Assembly (NCBI GenBank): GCA_963848115.1
Contig: CAWKCP010000013.1
Location: forward strand, 12,758-76,757
Direction of reading: 5' to 3'
Source of the DNA: JAWKOK01 sp963848115
Lineage (GTDB): Bacteria > Chloroflexota > Anaerolineae > Caldilineales > Caldilineaceae
Length of the DNA: 64,000 nt
Shown: positions 42,943 through 53,306 of the stretch, piece after piece
Layout: each line of letters opens with the position of its first letter
Numbering within the stretch: the first letter of the stretch is position 1
Made by a program: the position numbers and the translations under genes
The notes under the pieces: model-generated
What the model saw: only the letters and a program-made list of their open reading frames with translations
Databases searched by the model: none
Told to the model about the DNA's origin: nothing

Positions 42943-45887
42943 TCAACCCGGTTCACATTCAGCATCCAGCGTGACCAGGACACGCACCGCAAACGCCCAC
43001 ATTTCTTGTTGCCGACCTCGTTCCTGTGCGGCTTCGACCTCCGGCTGCGGCCATCGGGCCAGCATCTCATCCACCTCATCATGGACCAGGGCACACATGT
43101 AGGCCGACCGGCCGTACTCCAAACTTTCACCGACAAAGCCGCGAATCTCTGCGGCCAGGGCAATGGGTTGGGGCAATGGATCACCCTCCATTGGCGCCTC
43201 GTCGACCAGCAAGGTGTAAGGCATCGCGGACAAGACGACCAGTAGACGTCGTAGTACTCACGGCTCTTCACGGCGTCGCGCAATATCTCCACAAGCTGTG
43301 GACGGGCTTTGGCCGGCGGCTGCTTCTTCTTCTCGATTAGGTAGCGAATGACATGAAGATGTGGAACATAGTTGTAGGAACCGATCTCTTCGAAAATCTT
43401 GATACTGCGGTCGATCATCTGGCTGGCCTCAGCCCCTCGACCGTCCATCTGAGCCGCAATGGCTAGCCAGCGCAGAGTATACCCGTCCCCCTGGCGGAGC
43501 TGTAGCCCCAGAAAGATCTCCCTTGCTTCGGCGAATCGACGGTTTGCCCCTTCGATGTCTCCGCGGATGAGTCGATAGTCGCCGTCTGATGCAGTTGACA
43601 GGGCGGCGTGAATGTCAACGCCCAATGATCGATAGATTGTCAGCGCTTCATCGTTCAGCGTCTCCGCCTCTTTGAGTCGGTTTTCGGCCTGAAGTTTGAC
43701 GGAGCTGAGCATGTATAGGGCGTCGGCCAGGGATTTCCTGTTTCCCGACTGTTTCGCCAACGTCAAAGCCAGTTGGCCATGGTAGAGTGCGCCACCCAGA
43801 TCCCCTTTGAATTTGCAGCAAGCGCACAGCCGGTTGTGCAGAAAAACCAATTCTCTGGTGTGGCCATAGTGCTCAAAGATTTCGACGCTCTTCGATAGCT
43901 GCTCACGTGCTTCCACAAAGCGATTGGCCCAATGCAGGTTGTCTCCAAGTCCACGTAGAGCCAAGGCAGTCCACCACGGATCGTCGTGGGCTTCCCAGAG
44001 CGCGACACTCTTGTGGAAATAGTCCAAGGCACGTTCATTGTCGCGCTGTTCGAGACAGTATCCCCTCTGGTAGGCGATGAACGCCTGCTCGAAGCGCCGT
44101 CTCTTCTCATCGATGGCCGGAAGGTCGCAGAGCACATCGGCTCGATCCAGGAGATCGAGTGCAGCATCTTGCTTGCCGGTCTGGCGCAGAAACGAGGCCT
44201 GCCACGCCAGTGCGCGGACAAGCGTCAGCCTCGCTTCGTCGGATTCGGTTGGATCGATGACGTCGGCCAGCCGCTGGAAGGCGACGCGACCTTCGCCGGG
44301 GTGAAAGCGCCATTCAAAATAGAAGCCCAACGTGTCCATAGCCGGTCGCAGGCGCGTGACCTCGCCCATGGCAATGGCCGTGCGCCAGGCCAGGCGGAAG
44401 TTGTCGATGTCTTCGTCCAACTCCGCCAGCGCGCCTGCCTGATCCTCGCCCTTGAGCAGATCCGAACATGCGATCAGGCGCTTGACGAAGTAGTCGCAGT
44501 GGCTGGCCGAGGCGGCCGAGGCTTCGGCTGCATCTTCAGCCAGCCGGTCCGACCCATATTGGTACAGCAGTTCGTGCAGCCAGTAGCGATTGCGCTCTCG
44601 ATCATAGTGGAGCAGCGATTTATAGATCAGGTGGCCCAGATGCCGCAGCGTTGCGCCGGTCACATCGGCGGCTGCCTGGCGGGTGAAGCCGCCACGGAAG
44701 ACCGATAGCTGCCGGAAGACTAACTGCTCGACCGGATCCAGGTGTCGCCAGGAAGCGTCGAAGACGGCCCTCATACTGCGGTGGCGGGCCGGTAGATCGC
44801 GAAAATCGCTGGCCAGGAAATCGAGATTCTGTTGCACCTCGTCGGCTATTTCAGCCAAGGACATCATCCCGACCCAGCCCGCGGAGAGTTCGATGCCCAG
44901 GGGCATGCCGGCCACGAGCCGGCATACGCGCGCTACATGGAGTAGGTCATCGGTGGTGAGTGCGAAGGTCGGGGCAGCGCGCAAAGCGCTCTGCATGAAG
45001 AGGCGGACCGCCGGATGGTCCGTGGCAGCATCTGAGCCCAAGTCTATCGGATCGAGCGCACCCAGTCCGTCGATGGGGTAGGCCTGCTCGCCCTGCAAGT
45101 GCAAGCGCTCCCTGGATGTGGCTAACACGGTCACACCGGGCGCGGCCTGGACGATGTCGACCAGCAGGCCGATGCCGTCCAACAGATGTTCGCAGTTGTC
45201 GATGATGAGCAGAGAACGCCGTTGGGCGAGATAGGCCAGCAGTTGTTCCGCCGTGCTCCGTCTACCGTCGACGATCATGGCCAGACCATCGGCAATCGCC
45301 GGCGCAATCTGGTCGGGTTCGGTCAGCGCGGCCAAGGAGACGAAGACGATGCCATCGGCAAACGGATGATCGTCACGCGCAGCCAGCCGGTCGGCCACGG
45401 CCAGGGCCAGGCGCGTCTTGCCCATGCCGCCCGGTCCCAGGATGCAAACGAGTTGTTGGACCGGGTCTTGAAGATAGGTGAGCAGTTCCTCTATTTCCGC
45501 CTCCCGACCCAGGAACGGCGTGGTCGGGCGGGGCAAGACGGACGCTCCGGCATCGGCGGCCTGTTGGGGATGTATCGTTTGTGCCGGCCCGCTATCGGCT
45601 GCACTCTGTGCGGTCGCTTGGCCAAAGCCCAACAAGGCCGGCGGCATCAACGTCGAATCGGGATCCTGGCGCGCATAGGTGACAAAGTCGGTCACCTGTT
45701 CGGCCGGCGCCTGCAAGGCCGCGGCCATCAATTCGGCCAACTGCTTGGACGGTCGCCGATTGGCCTGCTCGATCTTGCGGATCGTGGCCACCGAACAGCT
45801 TGATCGGTCGGCCAGTTCCTGTTGGGTCAGGTCTAGTTGGCGGCGGCATCTTCTTAACCAGGCGCCAAAGGTCAAATCGGCTGTCAC
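42943..45887 (-). CDS. XRE-STAND-TPR regulator, copy 1 (frameshift near 43237)
   Basis: A protein of about 980 residues. The N-terminus is an XRE helix-turn-helix (LDLTQQELADRSSCSVATIR). Next is an NB-ARC/AP-ATPase domain with Walker A GPGGMGKT and Walker B LLIIDNCEHLLDGI, plus VTVLATSRERL and GLPLGIEL-like GMPLGIELSAGW. The C-terminal 500 residues are TPR-like (LALRGLGDNLHWANRFVEA). I start at GTG 45887, as in copy 2, with GGAGGCA upstream. Near 43237 two bases are extra relative to copy 2: after YYDVYWS the natural end, LSAMPYTLLVDEAP to DAECEPG, is in another frame and stops at 42943. Transcribed divergently from the NIPSNAP/lipocalin genes; probably their regulator. Confidence 0.85.
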
Positions 45888-45919
45888 ACATGCCTCCATT
45901 CGCAAGTATCAGATGGTGC

Positions 45920-45960
45920 GAGCGCAATTGTATCACTTTTTGTCTCAGTTGGTGACCTTG
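45920..45960 (-). promoter_or_regulatory. Conserved divergent promoter/operator, copy 1
   Basis: The block GAGCGCAATTGTATCACTTT continuing to GTGACC is almost identical at 52565-52604. Read on the minus strand it contains TGAGACAA, four bases, TGATACAA (direct repeats) and a -10-like TACAAT about 40 bases before the GTG start. Its conservation between two diverged cassettes, while flanks differ, supports binding by the XRE domain of the regulator. Confidence 0.6.
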
Positions 45961-46042
45961 TTTTTCCGGCGGAGCGCTGTATCTTAAGTTTACGCTAGAA
46001 GCAGAGGCGGCTCCAGATCAATGACCAGAAGGAGAATCTATT

Positions 46043-46347
46043 ATGTACGTAAATCGCAGGGTCTTCATCACAGAACCGGGAACTTTTCAAGATGTCTTTG
46101 AACTTTGCCAACGTATTTTGGAGCCGCACCCATACCCAAATGCAACGCGCGTCTATCGCAGCGAATTCGGCGAATTTAACCACGTCGTCGTTGAATGGGA
46201 GTGTGAGAGTCTGACCGACTACGACGAAATTCATCTCCAAGTGGGCGGCAGAATGGTCGGAAGAATCTGCGTACGGAATGGCGATCATTCAAGATTGACG
46301 GACGCAACGAGTTTTGGGAAGTTGTGGAACAGCGGACGGACGGATAG
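46043..46347 (+). pseudogene. NIPSNAP-like gene with two small frameshifts
   Basis: The gene starts well (AAGGAG upstream of ATG 46043; MYVNRRVFITEPGTFQDVFE, RVYRSEFGEFNHVVVEWECE, SLTDYDEIHL) and matches each repeat of the two-domain protein at 52676-53293. After IHL the sense passes to a second frame (KWAAEWSEE) and then a third (LRTEWRSFKIDGRNEFWEVV, stop at 46345-46347). Two one-base shifts within about 35 bases are needed, so this copy is decayed or badly sequenced. The fold is a dimeric alpha/beta barrel (inference). It lies directly upstream of a lipocalin-like gene, as in cassette 2. Confidence 0.6.
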
Positions 46348-46373
46348 CGTGTCGTCCACAAGGAGACGAACAA

Positions 46374-46717
46374 TGTCATCAATAGTCGGTGCATGGGAAC
46401 TGGTTTCGGATACGCATGATGGCCTGATGATCGACACCGGGACCTATCACATGTTCTTGATATCCGAGAAGAATCGGGCGCCCTATGCCAACGCCAGGGA
46501 GCCGACTGAGGCCGAAGAGCTGGCTGCCTTTCGGTCGGTTTTTGCCGGGGCCGGGCTTTTCTCGCTCTCGGGCACTGCGGCGACATACGAGGCGAAGTTG
46601 GGCCTGAGTCCAAACGGTCTCGGCCAGACGTACACAGGCGAGTTTATCGTCGACGGCGATCGGCTGGTCGAGAATCTGCCGTCGGGCGTCACGCATGAGT
46701 GGCGCAGAGTCGGCTAA
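46374..46717 (+). CDS. Lipocalin-like small protein, copy 1
   Basis: Encodes 114 residues from the ATG at 46374 with AAGGAGA upstream. The sequence MSSIVGAWELVSDTHDGLMI, FSLSGTAATYEAKLGLSPNG and EFIVDGDRLVENLPSGVTHE fits the bacterial lipocalin-like domain (GxW motif at the start, short beta-barrel). No signal peptide, so it is cytoplasmic. It is close to the protein at 53307-53654, the matching gene of cassette 2. The ligand is unknown. It follows the broken NIPSNAP-like gene by 26 bases and was likely cotranscribed. Confidence 0.8.
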
Positions 46718-46842
46718 AAGGTGTCATCCGAGCGAGATAATCCGTAAAGCAGACGAGTAACGCTGAGACTGTTTTCACGAGAAGACAGTACGCAGAGAGA
46801 AATCAACCAACGTTTCTGAAGAATATCCAATAGGAGAGAGCC

Positions 46843-47139
46843 ATGATCACTGTAAGTCATGATTTTGTATGTCCGATGGGAGAAATCGAGAAGGGGATGG
46901 CAGTTGTAAAGGAGTACAAGGAACTTTTTGACCCATCACCCTCTTGCCGAGTCTCCATGAATGCGTCAGGCCAAATTTACAAGTTCTACATTGAGGATGA
47001 TTACGATAGCTTTGCTGACTGGGAAGTCAAATGGCCGGAACGAACGGCTACGCCTGAGTTTAAGGCTTGGATCAAGAAATGGTTTGAAGTCGCCATCGAC
47101 GGCAGCTTCGAGGCCAACTTCCGTCGCATTATCGAGTAG
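46843..47139 (+). CDS. NIPSNAP-like single-domain protein
   Basis: A 98-residue protein with a GGAGAG ribosome site. MITVSHDFVCPMGEIEKGMA, IYKFYIEDDYDSFADWEVKW and FKAWIKKWFEVAIDGSFEAN fit a ferredoxin-like dimeric alpha/beta barrel of the NIPSNAP/ABM kind: first strand, acidic loop, aromatic-rich second helix. Catalytic residues cannot be named; such proteins include small monooxygenases and ligand-binding proteins. It belongs to the plus-strand group divergent from STAND copy 1. A degenerate tandem copy follows. Confidence 0.7.
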   Translation: MITVSHDFVCPMGEIEKGMAVVKEYKELFDPSPSCRVSMNASGQIYKFYIEDDYDSFADWEVKWPERTATPEFKAWIKKWFEVAIDGSFEANFRRIIE

Positions 47140-47432
47140 TTGGACCACGATTCCGGGTTCTAGTTTTTTTACGGCTGCGCCGAATAACACTACAGCGGGG
47201 CCCAGAGCGTACCCCGAGCGGAACGGATTACTGACTGGTCGAAAATCTGCCGTCGGGCGTCACGTGGGAGTGGCGCAGGGTCGGCTAAAAGGTGTCATCC
47301 GATGCGAGCCTAGCGAAAGCCAAAGCCGCCGATTGAGCACAAATCTTTATCTGACTGTCTGTGTTAGCGAGAAGACAGTACGCAGAGAGAAATCAACCAA
47401 CGTTTCTGAAGAATTTCTAATAGGAGAGACCC

Positions 47433-47729
47433 ATGATCACCGTAAGTCATGATTTTACATGTCCGATGGGAGAGCACGAGAAAGCGGATGGCAGTTGCAA
47501 AAGAGTACAAGGAACTGTTTGATCCATCACCTTCATGCCGATTTATATAAGTTCAGGAGGCAAGGCGAACCGGTTCTACATCGAAGATGATTTCGATAGC
47601 TTGGCTGACTACGAGGTCAAATGGGCGGAACGAGCGGCTACACCTGAGTTTCAGGTATGGATCAAGAAGTGGTTCGAAGTTGTAGTCGACGGCAGCTTCG
47701 AGACCAACTTCCGTCGCAGTATCGAGTAG
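47433..47729 (+). pseudogene. Degenerate tandem copy of the NIPSNAP-like gene
   Basis: The start ATGATCACCGTAAGTCATGA matches the first copy base for base apart from one change. After GAGAGCACGAGAAAGCGGAT an indel shifts the frame and the first frame stops at GTTTGA. A second open part (FYIEDDFDSLADYEVKWAER to the stop at 47729) matches the C-terminal two thirds of the intact copy. A few codons around the CysArg/Met stretch are also missing. A pseudogene from the local duplication. Confidence 0.75.
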
Positions 47730-47820
47730 CGGCATCGCAACGATATGGGTCTTCCGCTACCCATCGAAGACCTCAGGAAATTCCAGATAGGAAAATTAGT
47801 AGTGCACGAAAGTTGGCTAA

Positions 47821-47887
47821 TGTCATTCCTGCGAAGGCAGAAATCCATTGTCCACCAGAGTAGATTTCTGCCTTCGCAGGAATGACA
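47821..47887. repeat. REP-like palindrome, perfect 25-bp arms
   Basis: Arms 47821-47845 (TGTCATTCCTGCGAAGGCAG...) and 47863-47887 are perfect inverted repeats with a 17-base loop. The core ATTCCTGCGAAGGCAG is of the type dispersed in many proteobacterial and other genomes. It lies between the NIPSNAP pseudogene and the FAD oxidoreductase gene and may terminate the former. Confidence 0.85.
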
Positions 47888-47948
47888 AGTCTAGCAAAGC
47901 TCGAAATCGTGAACTACTGAAAATCCAGATCACAGGAGAGAAGAGCCA

Positions 47949-49331
47949 ATGAGTACGTTTACCAACCAACAGTCTAACTCCATAAAGAGTGCCATTCATG
48001 GAGCGATCGTACTACCCGACGACCCGAACTATGATGAGGTGCGCGCAATCTGGAACGGGATGATCGATCGGCGCCCGGCCATCATCGTTCAGTGCGCAGA
48101 CGCCGACGATGTTGCACAAGCCCTGGCATTTGCTCAGGAACAGGACCTGGAGATTTCCATCCGCGGCGGTGGACACAACATCGCCGGCAATTCCCTCTGC
48201 GACGATGGCCTGCTGATCGACCTGTCGACCATGAAGAATGTGCGCGTGGATGTTGAACAGCGACGCGCCTATGTAGAGCCGGGCGCCACCCTCTTCGAGG
48301 TGGATGCGGCGACCCAAGCCCACGGGCTGGCCACGCCGACGGGCATCAACTCGACAACGGGCATTGCCGGATTGACGCTTGGGGGGGGCTTTGGCTGGAT
48401 AACCCGCCAGTTTGGTCTCACGGTCGACAACCTGATCTCGGCCGATGTGGTCACGGTGGACGGGCGGCAGTTGCGGGCCAGCCTCAGCGAGAACCCGGAT
48501 CTCTTCTGGGCCTTGCGCGGTGGCGGGGGCAATTTCGGCATTGTGACCCAGTTTGAGTTCCAGCTCCATCCCGTGGGCCCCGAGGTGCTGGCCGGACTGA
48601 TCGTCTTCCCGCTGGCCCAGGCCAAGCAGGTGCTGACGAGCCTGCGCGCCTTTGTGGCGACAGCGCCCGAAGAGCTGAGCGTCTGGTGCGTGCTACGCAA
48701 GGCGCCGCCGCTGCCCTTCCTGCCCGAGGAGGCCCACGGACAGGAGTCGGCGGTCCTGGCGCTCTGCTACGCCGGTGATATCGCCGAGGGAGAGCGGCTG
48801 ATCGAGCCACTCTACACGTTCGGCAATCCCTACGGCACGCATGTCGGCGCCATGCCCTTCGCCAATTGGCAACAGGCCTTTGATCCGTTGCTGACACCCG
48901 GTGCGCGCAACTACTGGAAGTCACACTACCTCACCGAACTGCCTGACGGCTTCATCGATGCTGCCATTGATGCTGCTGCCAACCTGCCCTCACCCCAATG
49001 CGAGATCTTCATCCCCTACATTGCCGGCGTACACAACCGTGTCGCACCTGACGCTATGGCATTTGGCAATCGTGACGCTGAATGGGTATTCAACATCCAT
49101 GGTCGTTGGGACGATCCGGCTGACGACGAAGCCTGCGTCGGGTGGTCCCGTGCGCTCTTTGATGCCACGGCCCCCTACGCCTCCGCCGGGGCCTATGTCA
49201 ACTTCATGACCGAGGAAGAGGGCGACCGTGTGGCGGCGGCATACGGTCCCAATTACACGCGATTGGCGGAACTCAAACGACGCTACGATCCCAACAATGT
49301 CCTGCACATGAACCAGAACATCAAGCCGTAG
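47949..49331 (+). CDS. FAD-linked oxidoreductase with BBE domain
   Basis: A 460-residue flavoprotein of the berberine-bridge/6-hydroxynicotine oxidase family. The FAD_binding_4 domain includes ISIRGGGHNIAGNSLCDDG, where His76 is the expected covalent FAD attachment residue, and GINSTTGIAGLTLGGGFGWI. The substrate domain follows, and the BBE motif YDPNNVLHMNQNIKP ends the protein. A GGAGAG ribosome site precedes the ATG. The substrate is unknown; related enzymes oxidise alcohols or amines of sugars and alkaloids. It lies on the plus strand between the two STAND cassettes. An inverted repeat follows the gene. Confidence 0.93.
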   Translation: MSTFTNQQSNSIKSAIHGAIVLPDDPNYDEVRAIWNGMIDRRPAIIVQCADADDVAQALAFAQEQDLEISIRGGGHNIAGNSLCDDGLLIDLSTMKNVRVDVEQRRAYVEPGATLFEVDAATQAHGLATPTGINSTTGIAGLTLGGGFGWITRQFGLTVDNLISADVVTVDGRQLRASLSENPDLFWALRGGGGNFGIVTQFEFQLHPVGPEVLAGLIVFPLAQAKQVLTSLRAFVATAPEELSVWCVLRKAPPLPFLPEEAHGQESAVLALCYAGDIAEGERLIEPLYTFGNPYGTHVGAMPFANWQQAFDPLLTPGARNYWKSHYLTELPDGFIDAAIDAAANLPSPQCEIFIPYIAGVHNRVAPDAMAFGNRDAEWVFNIHGRWDDPADDEACVGWSRALFDATAPYASAGAYVNFMTEEEGDRVAAAYGPNYTRLAELKRRYDPNNVLHMNQNIKP

Positions 49332-49377
49332 TTAAGTTGGATCTCTGGGGGATGACACCACCGGTTGAAACCGGCGT

Positions 49378-49417
49378 CTGATATGGGAAATCCGCTTCAG
49401 CACACTTCCCATATCAG
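49378..49417. terminator. Hairpin after the FAD oxidoreductase gene
   Basis: CTGATATGGGAA (49378-49389) and TTCCCATATCAG (49406-49417) pair perfectly over 12 bases with a 16-base loop. It is flanked by two CGGTTGAAACCG palindromic motifs (about 49361 and 49421). It may terminate both this gene and the convergent STAND copy 2. Confidence 0.65.
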
Positions 49418-49571
49418 GCAGCGGTTGAAACCGCGGCCAAACATGTCAACCCCCTGAGATCCCGAAGAACCGGAACGGTTTGATCCATAGTCCCCGTCGC
49501 TGACCACAATCCAGATGAATTGACCAGGCTTCTGGTTAGAACGTATCGCAGCGTCTGGTCATGGTGCGCGC

Positions 49572-52533
49572 TCAGCGATTTAGATTTGAACCAGGTGTCG
49601 GCGCCGATTCCGACATCGATTCCAAGACGGTCGCCGCAAACGTCCACATCGTCTGTCGCCGACCTCGTTCCTGTGTGACTGCAACCCCCTGCTGCGGCCA
49701 CTGGGCCAGCATCTCATCCACCTCATCGTGGACCAGCGCACACATGAAGGCCGACTGGCCGTACTCCAAACTCTCACCGACAAAGCCGCGGATCTCCGCG
49801 GCCAGGGCCACAGGCTGGGGCAATGCCCCATTGGCCACCGGCGCCTGCTCGACCAACAAAACATAGGGCATGGCGGATAACGACCAGTAGATGTCGAAGA
49901 ATTCACGAATTTCCAACGCCTTGCGTAGCATATCAGCCAGCCAGGTAAGCGCCTGATCTGGAGGCAGTCTCTCTTTGTCAACGAGGAAGCGGATGACCTC
50001 AAGGCGGGGTATGAAGTTATGGGCGCCGACCTCATGAAAGATCGCAATGCTCTCTTCGATCTTTGCCTTGGCCCAGATCCAATCACCCGCCATGGCATCT
50101 ACGATGGACTGCCAGTGCAGGATGTAGCCCATGCCCTGGCGCAGTTGCTGTGCCTTGAAGAGATCCATGGCCTCCAGGTAATATTGTCTGCCGTCCTCAA
50201 CATTCCCACGGATGAGTTGATAGGTACCACAAGATGCAACCGAAAGCGCCGGCTCCAATCTGAACGCCCAACGAGCGGTAGAGTGCAAGCGCTTCGCTGT
50301 TCAGCCGCTCGGCTTCCTCCAATCGGTTTTCAAACAAATTACTCACCGCGGAGAGGTTACGCAAAGCGTCAGCCTGGCCAGCGCGAATGCGTGCGTGTTC
50401 AGCCAAGTCCAGCGCTCGCTCCGCATGGTTGCGAGCTGCCTCCATTTCCCCCTTGAACATGCACGAATCGCACAATCGATTGTGGAGGAATACCAACTCG
50501 CGTGTATGCCCATAGCGCTCGAAGATCTCGACGCTCCTCGATAGCTCCAACTTCGCCTCGACAAAGTGATTGGACCAGGAGAGGTTGAAGCCCAAGCCGC
50601 CCAAGCCTAGCGCCATCCACCATGGATCGCCGTATGCTTCCCACAGTTCGACACTTTTTCGGAAGCAGTCAAGCGCCCGATCATTGTGGCGTCTTTCCAG
50701 GCAGTAGCCTCGCTGATAAGCGATGAAAGCCTGTTCGAATCGCCGCGTCTGTTCGTCAATAGCCGGATGGTTACAGAGCGTCTCGGCCCGATCCAGCAGT
50801 TCGAGCGCGGCATCCGGCTGGCCGGATTGGCGCAGAAATGAGGCCTGCCACGCCAGCGCACGGACGAGCGTCTTCTTCGCCTCGCCCGATTCCTCCGGCT
50901 CGATGGCGTCGGCCAACCGTTGAAAGGCAATGCGTCCCTCATTTGGGTGGACGCGCCATTCGAAGTAGAAGCCCAACGTGTCCAAGGCTGGTCGCAATCG
51001 CGTGACCTCTCCCGCTGAAATGGCCGTGCGCCAGGCCAAACGAAAATTGTCGATGTCGTCGTCGAGTTCGGCTAGCGCGCCTGCCTGATCCTCACCTTTG
51101 AGCAGATCCGAACACGTGATCAGCCGCTTGATGAAGTAGTCGTAGTGGCTGGCCGACGCGGCCGAGGCTTCGGCTGCATCTTCGGCCAGCCGGTCCGACC
51201 CATATTGGTTGAGCAGTTCGTGCAGCCAGTAGCGATTGCGCTTTCGATCATAGTGGAGCAGCGATTTGTAGATGAGATGGCCAAGATGCCGTAACGTGGC
51301 GCCGGTCACCTCGGCGGCCGCCTGGCGGGTGAAGCCGCCGCGGAAGACTGACAACTGCCGGAAGACCAACTGCTCGACCGGATCCAGGTGTCGCCAGGAG
51401 GCGTCGAAGACCGCACGCATGCTGCGGTGGCGGGCCGGCAGATCGCGAAAATCGCTGGCCAGGAAATCGAGATTCTGTTGCACCTCATCGGCAATCTCGG
51501 CCAGCGACATCATCCCTACCCAGCCGGCAGAGAGCTCGATGCCCAGGGGCATGCCATCGACGAGCCGGCAGATGCGCGCCACATGAGGCAAGTCATCCGG
51601 CGTGAGGACGAAGGTCGGCGCAGCGCGCTGGGCACTCTGCCTGAAAAGGCGGACGGCCGGATGGTCCATGGCAGCATCCGAGTCAGGGTCTATCTGATCG
51701 AGGGCGCCCAAGCCATTGATCGGATAGGCCTGCTCGCCCTGCAAATGCAGACGTTCTCTCGATGTGGCCAGCACGGTCACACCGGGCGCAGCCTGGACGA
51801 GTTCGGCCAGCAGGCCGATGCCGTCCAGCAGGTGCTCGCAGTTGTCGATGATGAGTAGATATTGCCGCTGGGCGAGATAGGCCAGGAGTTGCTCTGAGGC
51901 GTCACGTCTGCCATCGATGAGCATGGACAGGGCATCAGCAGTCGCCGCCGCAATCTCCTCGCCCGCGGTCAGCGCGGCCAGGGAGACGAAGACGATGCCA
52001 TCAGCGAACGGATGGTTGTCGCAGGCTGCCAGCCGGTCGGCCACGGCCAGCGCCAGGCGCGTTTTGCCAATGCCGCCCGGTCCTAGGATACTCACGAGCT
52101 GCTGATCCGGATCCTGAACGTAATCGAGCAGCGCTTCGATCTCGACCTCGCGGCCCAGAAAGGGCGTGGTCGGGCGGGGCAAGGTGACCATCCTGGCCTC
52201 TTCAGCAGACCGGGTTCGAGCGGTCTGGACCGTCGCAGTGTCGGCAGCAGCTAGGGCAACAGCCTGGCCCAAGCCCTGCAAAGCAGCCGGCATCTGCGTC
52301 GAATCGGGGTCCTGGCGCGCGTAGGTGACAAAGTCGGCCACCTGATCGACCGGCACCAACAAGGCTGCGGCAATCAACTCGGCCAATTGCTTGGACGGGC
52401 GCCGATTGCCTTGCTCGATCTTGCGGATCGTGACCACCGAACAGCTTGATCTCTCGGCCAGTTCCTTCTGGGTCAGGTCCAGTTGACGGCGGCGCAATCG
52501 CAGCCAGGCGCTAAAGGTCAGATTTGTTGTCAC
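49572..52533 (-). CDS. XRE-STAND-TPR regulator, copy 2 (frameshift near 50258)
   Basis: About 985 residues, a close paralogue of the gene at 42943-45887. GTG start at 52533 with GGAGG upstream. XRE domain LDLTQKELAERSSCSVVTIR, Walker A GPGGIGKT, Walker B LLIIDNCEHLLDGI, GMPLGIELSAGWVG, then TPR-like helices. The frame breaks near 50258 with one extra base: after LYRSLGVQI the natural continuation EPALSVASCGTYQLIRGNVE is in another frame and reads to NLNR at 49572. The N-terminal 700 residues are much more alike between copies than the C-terminal third, as if sensing parts diverge. It faces the NIPSNAP/lipocalin genes at 52676-53654 across a conserved intergenic element. Confidence 0.85.
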
Positions 52534-52564
52534 ACGTGCCTCCGTCGGGTTGCTCTAGCGGTGT

Positions 52565-52604
52565 GAGCGCAATTGTATCACTTTTTGTATCAGTCAGTAA
52601 CCTC
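52565..52604 (-). promoter_or_regulatory. Conserved divergent promoter/operator, copy 2
   Basis: Matches 45920-45960 over about 40 bases. On the minus strand: TTACTG, 17 bases, TACAAT, which is a fair promoter, with direct repeats TGATACAA-AAAG-TGATACAA reaching into the -10. The sequences on both sides are unrelated between copies, so this block is under selection. Confidence 0.6.
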
Positions 52605-52675
52605 GTTTCTTGAACCCTTCCGTAATATGATGGCGGCACGAATCGATTGAAAGTCTGAAACACGAGGAGAGAATT

Positions 52676-53293
52676 ATGATAGTAGAGCGTCGCACATTCA
52701 ATGCCAAACCGGGTTTTGCCGGAGACATGGTGAATCATCTTCGTAGCTTGTTAGATAAGTATACTTTTCCGGGAACGGTGCGTCTTTATTGTAGCAAAGT
52801 CGGCATGTTCAACCAGGTTGCGGTGGAACTGGAAGGGGAAAGCCTGGCGGCCTACGATGATACGTTCAACCAATGGGCATCGGTCGCCTTTACCCCAGAA
52901 ATCCGTGACCAATGGATAACATTGGAGGATTCAGGCGCGAAGAACGAATTTTGGTCGATTGCAAACAAGCGGAACATCCGGGCGACCGCCAGTAGTGGAA
53001 AAGTGCTGGTAAACCGCCGCACATGGATCGCCAGACCGGGCAAGGCCGGAGACGCCATCGATTTCATCAGCAGTTGGTTCGACGACTACACCTGGCCCGG
53101 CGCGGTTCGTGTCTATCGCAATCATCTTGCTCCGTTCGATCACGTTGCGCTGGAGGTCGAGTGCGCGAGCGTGGCTGTCTACGAGGAACACTGGGGACGC
53201 TGGACGGCCAGTCATAGAGAAGGGGTTACGCTTGTTGAGTCAGGCGGCGCCAACGAACTCTGGACTGTTGAAGGGCGATGGTCTACCCAATGA
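52676..53293 (+). CDS. Two-domain NIPSNAP-like protein
   Basis: A 205-residue protein with a GAGGAGAG ribosome site. It is two homologous domains of about 100 residues. The first is MIVERRTFNAKPGFAGDMVN, TVRLYCSKVGMFNQVAVELE and DSGAKNEFWSI. The second is VLVNRRTWIARPGKAGDAID, AVRVYRNHLAPFDHVALEVE and ESGGANELWTV. This internal duplication makes a fused version of a dimeric alpha/beta barrel. It is the first gene of the plus-strand group facing STAND copy 2 and corresponds to the broken single-domain gene at 46043. The lipocalin-like gene starts 13 bases later. Confidence 0.8.
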   Translation: MIVERRTFNAKPGFAGDMVNHLRSLLDKYTFPGTVRLYCSKVGMFNQVAVELEGESLAAYDDTFNQWASVAFTPEIRDQWITLEDSGAKNEFWSIANKRNIRATASSGKVLVNRRTWIARPGKAGDAIDFISSWFDDYTWPGAVRVYRNHLAPFDHVALEVECASVAVYEEHWGRWTASHREGVTLVESGGANELWTVEGRWSTQ

Positions 53294-53306
53294 CAAAAGG
53301 GAGAAA

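Larger units (their letters stand above)
46663..47735 (+). repeat. Tandem duplication of about 580 bp
   Basis: The end of the lipocalin gene plus the following NIPSNAP-like gene is repeated. CTGGTCGAGAATCTGCCGTC at 46663 recurs with one change at 47234, and the leader CGAGAAGACAGTACGCAGAG before the first NIPSNAP start recurs before the second. Starts (46843/47433) and stops (47139/47729) are 590 bases apart. The first unit is intact; the second has decayed. Confidence 0.8.

Noticed and set aside
42943..52533. LuxR/MalT- or AfsR-type regulators
   Set aside because: The NTPase-TPR part looks similar, but the DNA-binding domain is an N-terminal XRE helix-turn-helix and no LuxR or OmpR-type domain is present.
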